A DNA stretch of 43,804 bases from Pseudomonas sp. GM78 (GTDB lineage: Bacteria > Pseudomonadota > Gammaproteobacteria > Pseudomonadales > Pseudomonadaceae), in assembly GCF_000282475.1 (NCBI RefSeq), contig NZ_AKJF01000142.1, positions 1-43,804 of the forward strand. The letters run 5' to 3'. This document shows positions 9,296 to 15,283 of the stretch, piece after piece. The position numbers and the translations under genes are program-made. The notes under the pieces were generated by a model, which worked only from the letters and a program-made list of their open reading frames with translations, did no database searches and was not told where the DNA came from. The number at the start of each line of letters is the position of its first letter. Position 1 is the first letter of the stretch.

Positions 9296-9438
9296 GGTTG
9301 ATCGTTCCCACGCGCCGCAAAGGAATGCCGCCAGGGACGCTCCGCGTTCCGCTGACGACGCATGACGAGAGCTTTGCGCAACGGTGACGCGGAGCGTCAC
9401 AGGATGCATTCCCACGCAGGGCGTGGGAACGATCAACC
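9296..9438. repeat. MITE-like element with 18-bp perfect terminal inverted repeats
   Basis: GGTTGATCGTTCCCACGC at 9296-9313 is repeated as its exact reverse complement at 9421-9438. The interior holds further partial dyads (GGGACGCTCCGCG against GACGCGGAGCGTC). The sequence resembles a GATCGTTCCCACGC repeat that I recall as common in fluorescent Pseudomonas intergenic regions. It contains no ORF and would depend on a transposase elsewhere if mobile. Confidence 0.65.
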
Positions 9439-9465
9439 CACCACCTTCACCACACCTCTTGCACG

Positions 9466-9517
9466 CATGAAATTAAACATGTATTTTTTCATGAAATTAA
9501 AACTATAAAATTTCATG
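9466..9517 (+). promoter_or_regulatory. Candidate promoter/operator of the oxidase operon with repeated CATGAAATT
   Basis: CATGAAATTAAA occurs at 9466-9477 and again at 9490-9501 (24-base spacing), and an inverted AATTTCATG at 9509-9517. A -10-like TATAAA lies at 9505-9510, just before the ribosome binding site (GGAGCGGG) and ATG at 9526. Repeated sites overlapping the likely promoter are typical of a repressor operator; the operon's own XRE-cupin protein is the natural candidate. Confidence 0.45.
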
Positions 9518-9525
9518 GAGCGGGT

Positions 9526-10815
9526 ATGTTTCAGCAATCCACCCAGCATGTCGCCAGCTACTACGCCCACACGTGCGCCGATCGCCTGGTCAATCGGGCG
9601 GCGTTGGAGGGCGAACAGGACACCGAGGTGCTGATCATCGGCGCCGGCTTCAGTGGTTTGCACACGGCGCTGCGCCTGGCCCTGGCCGGCAAGCGCGTGA
9701 CCTTGCTGGAGGCCAGCCGGGTCGCCTGGGCCGCGTCGGGACGTAATGGTGGCCAGGCCATTCTCGGTTGGTCCTGTGACATGCCGCCACTGGAAGCCGC
9801 GCTGGGTCATGAGCGCGCGCGGCGGTTGTGGGACGGCATGCGCTGGGCGGCCAGGGAGTTGCGCGAATTGCCGGTGCGCCATGGTTTCGATTGCGACTAC
9901 CGGCCCGGCCACCTCTGGACGTCGGTGATGCCACGGCGGGTCGGCCTGTTGACCGAATGGCAGCACGAGGCCAGCCACAAATGGGGGCATGACGGTTTGC
10001 GCTTCATCGAGCGCGCCGAGTTGCCCGAGTGGGTGGCCAGCGAGCGGTATCAGGCCGGTTTGTACGATCCCGAAGGCGGGCATTTGAACCCGCTGAAACT
10101 GGCGCTGGGACTGGCCGCCGCGATTGAGCGGGCCGGTGGTGTGATTCATGAACAAAGCAAGGCGTTGAATTATCGCGAGGACGACAATGGCTACGTAGTG
10201 ACGACTGAACGCGGGCGCATCCGTGCCGAGGTCCTGGTACTGGCCTGCAATGCCTACCTTGACCGGCTCGACCCGCAGCTATCGAGTTGCGTATTGCCCG
10301 TTGGCACTTATCAGGTGGCCACGGCGCCGATGTCCGAGGCCCAGGCGACCGCGCTGCTACCCGGCAACGTCTGCGTCACGGACAACCAGTTTGTGCTCGA
10401 TTATTTCCGCCGCACCCCGGACAACCGGCTTCTGTTTGGCGGCGGCTGCACCTATCTGGGGGGCATGCCCAAAGACATCGCCGGCGCCACCCGGCCGTGC
10501 CTGGAAAGGGTGTTTCCGCAATTGAAAGGCATCGAATTGGAGTTCGCCTGGGGCGGTCATATCGACCTGACGCTCAAGCGCACGCCCGACATCGGTCGGC
10601 GCCGCGACCTGTACTGGTTGCAGGGCTACTCCGGGCACGGCGTGCTCCCAACCTTGGCCGGGGCACGGGCGGTGTCCGACGCCATTCTCGGCCAGCCGGA
10701 CGAGCTGGCGTTGTATCAGGGGTTGAGCAACGGCAGCTTCCCCGGCGGCAAATACATGGCAGCGCCGCTGGAAGCCATCGGCAAAGCCTGGTACCGGCTG
10801 CGCGACAGCATTTGA
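9526..10815 (+). CDS. FAD-dependent oxidoreductase, gamma-glutamylputrescine oxidase (PuuB/PauB) family
   Basis: The 429-residue DAO-family flavoprotein has the FAD motif LIIGAGFSGLHTAL (glycines at 39-44), E-A-S-R-V-A-W-A-A-S-G-R-N-G-G-Q (about 64-80), and a C-terminal FAD-contact segment G-Y-S-G-H-G-V. This layout and length (usual about 425) match PuuB-type oxidases, which oxidise a gamma-glutamylated amine to an aldehyde with release of H2O2. It is first in a plus-strand operon with an XRE-cupin regulator 25 bases and a PuuA-like synthetase downstream, the same trio as in polyamine catabolism. The substrate cannot be read from sequence; a methylated amine is possible given the adjacent sox operon. 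Confidence 0.82.
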   Translation: MFQQSTQHVASYYAHTCADRLVNRAALEGEQDTEVLIIGAGFSGLHTALRLALAGKRVTLLEASRVAWAASGRNGGQAILGWSCDMPPLEAALGHERARRLWDGMRWAARELRELPVRHGFDCDYRPGHLWTSVMPRRVGLLTEWQHEASHKWGHDGLRFIERAELPEWVASERYQAGLYDPEGGHLNPLKLALGLAAAIERAGGVIHEQSKALNYREDDNGYVVTTERGRIRAEVLVLACNAYLDRLDPQLSSCVLPVGTYQVATAPMSEAQATALLPGNVCVTDNQFVLDYFRRTPDNRLLFGGGCTYLGGMPKDIAGATRPCLERVFPQLKGIELEFAWGGHIDLTLKRTPDIGRRRDLYWLQGYSGHGVLPTLAGARAVSDAILGQPDELALYQGLSNGSFPGGKYMAAPLEAIGKAWYRLRDSI

Positions 10816-10840
10816 ATCGGCCATTTCTGGAAGCCTTTAG

Positions 10841-11395
10841 ATGGACATGCAAGAAGAGATTTCGGCGCTGGCGATCCTGATCCAGGACCTGCGCAAGCAC
10901 AAGAAGTACACCTTGAAGGATCTGGCCGACAAGATCGGCCGCTCCGTGGGTTTTCTTTCCCAGGTCGAGCGCGGCTTGTCCCGCCCCACGGTGGCGGACT
11001 TGACCGCCATCAGCGAGACCCTCGGCGTGCCCACCACCTATTTCTACAGCCTGCCCAAACCCATGGCCCTGCCCTGGGTGACCCGGCCGGATGAGCGCCG
11101 CACGTTGTATTACGCCGATGGCATCACCGACATTCTGGTTTCGCCAAAAATGCGCGCCTCCTTTTCCATGCTCGAAAGCCAGCTGGAGCCCGGCGCCAGC
11201 AGCGGCGACCGGCACATGAAGGACAGCTCGGAGCAGGGCGGCTATGTGCTGGAAGGGGAACTGACCCTGTGGCTCGACCAGGACGAACCGGTGACCCTGC
11301 GCGCCGGCGACAGCTTTCAGCTGGCCAGCCATGCCCACTGCCGCTACGGCAACCTCTCGGACCAACTGACCCGCGTACTTTGGGTCTACACCTGA
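10841..11395 (+). CDS. XRE-cupin transcriptional regulator (PuuR/PauR-like)
   Basis: The 184-residue regulator has an N-terminal XRE helix-turn-helix (about 12-67; LKDLADKIGRSVGFLSQVER) and a C-terminal cupin (about 105-180; LEGELTLWLDQDE and LRAGDSFQLAS). This is the PuuR/PauR/BauR type that senses amines or their gamma-glutamyl forms. GGAAG lies eight bases before the ATG. It is sandwiched between the oxidase and glutamine synthetase genes, so it probably autoregulates this operon. It may also control the divergent purU-folD-sox operon, since no other regulator is nearby. The last point is inference. Confidence 0.85.
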   Translation: MDMQEEISALAILIQDLRKHKKYTLKDLADKIGRSVGFLSQVERGLSRPTVADLTAISETLGVPTTYFYSLPKPMALPWVTRPDERRTLYYADGITDILVSPKMRASFSMLESQLEPGASSGDRHMKDSSEQGGYVLEGELTLWLDQDEPVTLRAGDSFQLASHAHCRYGNLSDQLTRVLWVYT

Positions 11396-11416
11396 TAAAA
11401 ACAAAGGAACAAAACG

Positions 11417-12763
11417 ATGGATGCTGTGTGCTCTGATCTGTTGGCCGAAGTGCGTGGGTTTCGTCAGCGCTACCCCGATGTGCGCCATGTCGACCTGATT
11501 TCCCTGGACATACCGGGGCATTTCTACGGCAAACGCTACCCGATCGAAATGCTCGAGAAAGTGGCCGCTGGCAGCGCCCTCAAGTTGCCGCAAAACTGCG
11601 TGTTGCTCGGCACCCAGGGCGGGCTGTTCAAGATCGGCGACTACTGCTTCAACGATGGCGATCCGGACGCGCTGCGTCGCCTGGTACCGGGCACGCTGAA
11701 GTTGGTGAGCTGGGAGAAGCAGGCGCTGGGGCAGATGTTGATCACCTCCGATGGCACGGAGAAACCGATCGTCTTCGAACCCCGTGAAGTCCTCGCGCAG
11801 GTGCTGGCGCGGCTTGGCCGCAAAGGCATTTTCCCGGTGGTGGCATTCGAGCTGGAGTTCTATCTGTTCGATAGCCGCTTGCGCGATGGATTACCGCAGT
11901 TTGCCCGCGACCCGCTGACCGGCGATGCGGACGACCAGCCAAACATGCACATCGAACGACTCTCGCGATTCGCCCCGGTGCTCGACGAAATGGTCGAGAC
12001 CGCGCGTGCCCAAGGCGTCGATGCCACGGTGATCACCGCCGAATTGGGCCCCGGCCAGTTCGAGATCAATTTCGGTCATCTGGACGACGGCCTGCGCGCC
12101 GCCGACTGGGCAGCGCTGTTCTGCCGCAGCACGCGAGGCGTGGCACTCAAGCACGACTACCGCGCCAGTTTCATGGCCAAGCCTTACTTGCAGCACCCCG
12201 GCAGTGGCATGCATGTGCACGTCAGCCTGTACGACGAGGCGGGCAACAACCTGCTGGCGGCGCACGGGCAACGAGCGTTGCGCCATGCGGTGGCCGGTTG
12301 CCTGGATGTGTTGCCGCACTGCATGCCGATCTTCGCGCCGAACCACAACGCGATGCGTCGCCTGAGCGCTACGGTGAACGTCGCCTCGCGCGCCAGTTGG
12401 GGCTTCGAGGATCGAGACGCGTGCCTGCGGGTGCCGGAGTCGGACGCCAGGAACCTGCGCATCGAACATCGTCTCGCTGGCGCCGATGCCAACCCGTACC
12501 TGGTGCTCGCCGCGATCCTGGTGGGGATGGAACAGGGCCTTGAACAGGGTCATGACCCCATCGCCCCGCTCAACGAAGACCGCAACAGTGGCATCGACTT
12601 CCCACTGGAAATGCTCGAGGCCGTGCGAGCCATGCAAGGCAATCAAAAACTGCGTGAGGGTCTGGGGGCGGAATTCGTCGATGTGTACTGCGAAAACAAG
12701 CGCCAGGACCACTTGGCATTCCTGAATGACATCAGTGCGCGGGAGTACCGCTGGTTCCTGTAG
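11417..12763 (+). CDS. Glutamine synthetase family ligase, gamma-glutamylpolyamine synthetase (PuuA/PauA) type
   Basis: The 448-residue type I glutamine synthetase fold has metal-binding glutamates in AFELEFYLFD (E145, E147) and ELGPGQFEINF, the H-V-H-V-S-L ATP/metal block, and N-x-N-A-x-R-R-L plus S-R-A-S-W-G-F-E in the C-terminal half. It lacks the conserved tyrosine adenylylation segment of housekeeping GlnA and resembles enzymes that attach glutamate to an amine using ATP. AAAGGAA precedes the ATG by seven bases. Being co-transcribed with a PuuB-like oxidase suggests an amine is gamma-glutamylated and then oxidised. A gamma-glutamylmethylamide synthetase role is an alternative because of the neighbouring sox/C1 genes; neither is proven. 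Confidence 0.83.
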   Translation: MDAVCSDLLAEVRGFRQRYPDVRHVDLISLDIPGHFYGKRYPIEMLEKVAAGSALKLPQNCVLLGTQGGLFKIGDYCFNDGDPDALRRLVPGTLKLVSWEKQALGQMLITSDGTEKPIVFEPREVLAQVLARLGRKGIFPVVAFELEFYLFDSRLRDGLPQFARDPLTGDADDQPNMHIERLSRFAPVLDEMVETARAQGVDATVITAELGPGQFEINFGHLDDGLRAADWAALFCRSTRGVALKHDYRASFMAKPYLQHPGSGMHVHVSLYDEAGNNLLAAHGQRALRHAVAGCLDVLPHCMPIFAPNHNAMRRLSATVNVASRASWGFEDRDACLRVPESDARNLRIEHRLAGADANPYLVLAAILVGMEQGLEQGHDPIAPLNEDRNSGIDFPLEMLEAVRAMQGNQKLREGLGAEFVDVYCENKRQDHLAFLNDISAREYRWFL

Positions 12764-12851
12764 TTAAGATGATTTCGAGGTTAACCGTAAAAAATGTCTG
12801 GATATATAACAGCTTAGAGATTTTAGTAACTGAACGGTTAATCAAAATATC

Positions 12852-12880
12852 TTGTTACAGGGCGAAACATTGCGTAATAT
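12852..12880 (+). promoter_or_regulatory. Sigma70-type promoter
   Basis: TTGTTA (12852-12857), a 17-base spacer and TAATAT (12875-12880) give a near-consensus promoter. The expected start of transcription is near 12887, only about 68 bases before the end of an intrinsic terminator. Confidence 0.55.
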
Positions 12881-12886
12881 CCGCCC

Positions 12887-12954
12887 CGCGTTCACCACCA
12901 CGGTTTATGCATTTTTAAGTCCCGGGCGTCCATCAGCTGCCCGGGATTTTTTTT
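12887..12954 (+). ncRNA. Possible small RNA of about 68 nt
   Basis: The interval is bounded by a good sigma70-like promoter and a terminator hairpin with eight T. It contains no start codon with a ribosome binding site and no ORF of note. An A/C-rich single-stranded stretch (TTCACCACCACGG) precedes the terminator. I do not recognise it as a named Pseudomonas small RNA; it could also be a short abortive leader. Confidence 0.35.
12921..12954 (+). terminator. Intrinsic terminator
   Basis: CCCGGGC (12921-12927) pairs with GCCCGGG (12939-12945) across an 11-base loop, followed by A and a run of eight T. It ends the possible small RNA and any readthrough from the glutamine synthetase operon. Confidence 0.8.
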
Positions 12955-13235
12955 GCCTGAAATTCGGTGTCATTTAGATCGATTATTTCCTTGGGCTATT
13001 TAGATAGGCCCAAACTGCATATCCATGACCGAAGAACCCACGCAGTGGCGTTGACCTTGTCCGCTATCGAGGACGCTTGTTCGTCATGGCAGAAAAATCT
13101 GTCCCGCCTGCTTCATTGAGGCTGCCCCAACGTCGACTTTGACTGTTCGACCGACAGCTTGATGCGCCTGGCTGAATCCATAGAATCCGCCCCATCAGCT
13201 TCGTCCAACTATCCAGTCCTTCAGGGAGCAACACC

Positions 13236-13739
13236 ATGATGAATGCCATGCAGATGCCAATGAACACCAACATGCCGATGATGCCGATGATGGGCATGCC
13301 GATGATGATGGCGACCATGACCTGCGACATGATGGACGACGGCATGATGTGCAAGATGATGCCGGCCGCTGGCATGGACATGGCGATGTTCAAGAACAGC
13401 GCTGAAATGATGCAGATGATGATGAACTGCGGCATGCCGATGATGATGCACTGCGGCAACATGAGCATGATGTGCATGTCCCAGGCGAGCATGAGCATGC
13501 CGATGGCGAATATGATGATGCCCATGCCGATGATGGGCATGCCGATGCCATCGATGAAGTGCGTGATGGAATGCACCATGATGGCCGACGGCATGATGTG
13601 CAAAATCATGCCGATGGCCGGCATGAACATGGACATGATGAAAAACTGCTGCGCCCTGATGATGAAGATGATGAACGACTGCAGCATGCCGATGATGATG
13701 AGCTGCAACGGCATGCCGCTGATGTGCTGCACCTGCTGA
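13236..13739 (+). CDS. Methionine- and cysteine-rich protein with internal duplication, unknown function
   Basis: The 167-residue protein contains 70 methionines (42%) and 15 cysteines. It is built from two similar halves: each has an M-G-M-P-M opening, a C-x-M-M-x-D-G-M-M-C-K-x-M-P block, a G-M-x-M helix-like stretch and an S/G-M-P-M-M-M-x-C-x-x-M/G ending. No signal peptide or transmembrane segment is evident. A GGGAG ribosome binding site lies 12 bases before ATGATG, and the frame is intact, so it appears expressed. Such Met/Cys spacing fits soft-metal (Cu(I), Ag) binding or an oxidant sink, but this is inference. I recall only unannotated Pseudomonas relatives. The stop codon lies in the first unit of a heptamer repeat. 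The minus-strand frames here are shadows. Confidence 0.72.
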   Translation: MMNAMQMPMNTNMPMMPMMGMPMMMATMTCDMMDDGMMCKMMPAAGMDMAMFKNSAEMMQMMMNCGMPMMMHCGNMSMMCMSQASMSMPMANMMMPMPMMGMPMPSMKCVMECTMMADGMMCKIMPMAGMNMDMMKNCCALMMKMMNDCSMPMMMSCNGMPLMCCTC

Positions 13740-13787
13740 TTGCTGATTGCTGATTGCTGATTGCTGATTGCTGATTGCTGATTGCTG
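13734..13787. repeat. Heptanucleotide tandem array (TGCTGAT, seven copies plus part)
   Basis: Seven perfect TGCTGAT units run from 13734 to 13782, followed by TGCTG. The first unit supplies the TGA stop of the Met-rich gene (13737-13739). Copy-number change would not alter the protein because the stop is in the first unit. Confidence 0.95.
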
Positions 13788-13790
13788 TAC

Positions 13791-13895
13791 CTGTAGGAGC
13801 TGCCGCAGGCTGCGATCTTTTGATCTTGATTTTGGCGGCTTCAAGACCGCTGGAGATCAAGATCAAAAGATCGCAGCCTGCGGCAGCTCCTACAG
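13791..13895. repeat. Perfect 40-bp inverted repeat (REP-like palindromic element)
   Basis: The arms 13791-13830 and 13856-13895 are exact reverse complements of 40 bases, separated by 25 bases that hold a smaller dyad. The outer ends read CTGTAGGAGCTGCCGCAGG. This is a different family from the GTAGGAGCGAGCC REPs in the window. As RNA it would form a very stable hairpin between convergent genes. Confidence 0.95.
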
Positions 13896-13900
13896 TTCGT

Positions 13901-13949
13901 CCGTTTCAGTCCGTTCAGTCCGTTCAGTTCGGTTCAGTTCGGTTCAGTC
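13901..13949. repeat. Tandem decamer-like array (CCGTTCAGT variants, five copies)
   Basis: Five imperfect 9-10-base units of the form C-C/G-G-T-T-C-A-G-T/TT follow each other. The array contains the last codons and the stop (TGA, reverse complement of 13944-13946) of the XRE-cupin gene. Confidence 0.8.
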
Positions 13950-14591
13950 CAGGCGTTCGGGGTAGGTCACTACCAGATAAGCCACCGCTTCGCTGTCAGC
14001 CGGGTTGCGATAGCGGTGAGGCTGGTCGGCATAAAACAGGATCGAGTCGCCTGTTGAAAGCAGGTAGCGTTCATCATTGACGCTGATTTCCAGCACGCCC
14101 TGGGACACCACCAGGTTTTCCTGGACTCCGGGGCCATGGCCTTCGCTCTGGTCCTCACCCAAGGGGCTCAGGCGCAATTCATAAAATTCCGATTGGCGCG
14201 CCACGTCGAACGGGAACAGCGCACGGCTGACAAACGCACCATTGGCACTGACCAGGCGCTTGCTCTGGCTTGCCGACAACAGCGCTACGCCTTCGAAGGC
14301 CCGATGCTCGAGAAACGCAGCCACCGAAACCTTCAAGCCTTTGGCGATTTTGCACAGCACCTTGATCGACGGCACGCTGCGCCCGGATTCGATCTGCGCC
14401 AGCATCGCCCGGCTCACGCCACACTGGCGGGCCAGCGCATCGAGAGACAGGTGACGCTTGCTGCGCAGGCGTTGAAGATTCTGTGCCACCCGTTCGCAGT
14501 TGGCGTCCTCCTCCTGATGCTCCAGTTGATTGAAGTCCAGCGCAGGTTCATCGGCGCTGACCAGATAGCGCGAGGGAGGGTGCACGTTCAC
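13944..14591 (-). CDS. XRE-cupin transcriptional regulator
   Basis: The 215-residue protein has an XRE helix-turn-helix (about 35-90; LSLDALARQCGVSRAMLAQIE, then SGRSVPSIKVL) and a C-terminal cupin (about 135-212; VVSQGVLEISVNDERY and LSTGDSILFYADQPHRYRN). This architecture senses small molecules and represses or activates amino-acid or amine genes. The GTG at 14589-14591 was chosen because it overlaps the TGA of an upstream 53-codon ORF as GTGA. The longer frame back to 14672 is possible but its extra residues look like a frame-shadow of that ORF. Its target is not evident. Confidence 0.78.
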   Translation of the reverse strand: MNVHPPSRYLVSADEPALDFNQLEHQEEDANCERVAQNLQRLRSKRHLSLDALARQCGVSRAMLAQIESGRSVPSIKVLCKIAKGLKVSVAAFLEHRAFEGVALLSASQSKRLVSANGAFVSRALFPFDVARQSEFYELRLSPLGEDQSEGHGPGVQENLVVSQGVLEISVNDERYLLSTGDSILFYADQPHRYRNPADSEAVAYLVVTYPERLD

Positions 14592-14749
14592 GCGTGACGA
14601 GTCTCGGTCGCCTTGGCCACTTGCGCCCATGGGAAGGCCTGGAGAGCGGCGTTTCGTGCGTACATTTCCCACATGGCCCGTGCCCGTTGCTGAGCCTGTT
14701 TGCGCTTGCGGTAGCTGGCGAAGTCGATGAGGTTGTCAGTCGGATTCAT
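14588..14749 (-). CDS. Small 53-residue protein coupled to the XRE-cupin gene
   Basis: The ORF begins at ATG 14747-14749 (MNPTDNLIDFASYRKRKQ) and ends with TGA overlapping the GTG start of the regulator by four bases. It is rich in R, K, Q and A with a predicted basic helix in the middle and has no signal peptide. The ribosome binding site is weak (GAAG). The four-base overlap and protein-like composition support a real coupled gene. I do not recognise a family. It could be a regulatory leader peptide or a small partner of the regulator. Confidence 0.5.
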   Translation of the reverse strand: MNPTDNLIDFASYRKRKQAQQRARAMWEMYARNAALQAFPWAQVAKATETRHA

Positions 14750-15009
14750 GGGGCACTTCACTGTGGTCGATGACGGGTGAGTGGAGGATACCTGCGTTTA
14801 GTTATAACCATAAATACTTATTAACTATTTATTAATTCGTTTTAGTTCTTATTGGTTGCGGCGCATCCGCGCATTGGCAGATAAGATTTATATTCCTAAA
14901 AGGTCTAAATAGATAATTATATATTCCTTTTAATATCATCAAGGGCAGTGCACCTTGGAGGCCTGCCCCTTCATTCGTAAGGGCAAGCCACCAGACAGGA
15001 AGCCTCAAC

Positions 15010-15225
15010 ATGACCATCAAAGCGATCAACGTCCGTAACCAGTTCAAGGGCGTCATCAAGGAAATACTGGAAGGCGAAGTGGTCTCGGAAATCGACGTGC
15101 AAACGGCGTCGGGCATCGTCACCTCGGTGATCACCACCCGTTCGGTTCGCGACCTTGAACTGAAGGTGGGGAGCGAGGTGATTGCCTTCGTGAAATCTAC
15201 CGAAGTCTCGATCGCCAAGCTGTGA
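15010..15225 (+). CDS. Molbindin-type TOBE domain protein (molybdate/pterin-binding)
   Basis: The 71-residue protein consists of a single TOBE/Mop domain: I-N-V-R-N-Q-F-K-G-V-I at the start, V-S-E-I-D-V in the middle and G-S-E-V-I-A-F-V-K-S-T-E-V-S-I at the end. Molbindins oligomerise and store or buffer molybdate or tungstate in the cytoplasm. GGAAG lies nine bases before the ATG, and a hairpin terminator follows at 15251. No other molybdenum gene is nearby, so it is a stand-alone gene. The region before it (14790-14940) is very AT-rich. Confidence 0.88.
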   Translation: MTIKAINVRNQFKGVIKEILEGEVVSEIDVQTASGIVTSVITTRSVRDLELKVGSEVIAFVKSTEVSIAKL

Positions 15226-15240
15226 GCCCAGGGTATGAAA

Positions 15241-15277
15241 TAAAAAAAGTCCTCGCCATTTACATGGCGGGGCTTTT
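15241..15277. terminator. Bidirectional intrinsic terminator
   Basis: A stem of nine pairs (15251-15259 with 15264-15272, one G-T pair) with a TTAC-type loop is followed by TTTT on the plus strand. It is preceded by seven A, which read as T on the minus strand. It separates the convergent molbindin and delta-60 repeat genes. Confidence 0.8.
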
Positions 15278-15283
15278 GTCAGG

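Larger units (their letters stand above)
9094..9525. promoter_or_regulatory. Shared divergent control region of the purU and oxidase operons
   Basis: The 432 bases between two divergent operons hold no supportable gene. They contain a 17-base palindrome near the purU side (9186-9202), a MITE-like element with 18-bp perfect terminal inverted repeats (9296-9438), and repeated CATGAAATT sequences close to the oxidase start (9466-9517). The reading frame at 9184-9381 on the minus strand has no protein-like character. Confidence 0.7.
12764..13235. other. 472-base intergenic region
   Basis: No protein gene was found here. The region holds a strong sigma70-like promoter (12852-12880) closely followed by an intrinsic terminator (12921-12954), suggesting a small RNA or a short leader. 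Further right is a promoter-like TTGATG (13159-13164), a 16-base spacer and TAGAAT (13181-13186) ahead of the Met-rich gene. GGTTAACCG at 12780 and CGGTTAA at 12834 form partial dyads. Confidence 0.6.

Noticed and set aside
13051-13085. TTGACC followed by a partial GTCC/GGAC dyad, considered as a MerR/CueR-type promoter for the Met-rich gene
   Set aside because: No -10 sequence lies at the expected spacing and the dyad does not match the copper-operator half-sites I know.
13064-13844. Minus-strand frames rich in I/M/H opposite the Met-rich gene
   Set aside because: ATG-rich plus-strand codons read as CAT/ATC on the other strand and give His- or Ile-rich frames; only the plus strand has a good ribosome binding site and internally duplicated protein structure.
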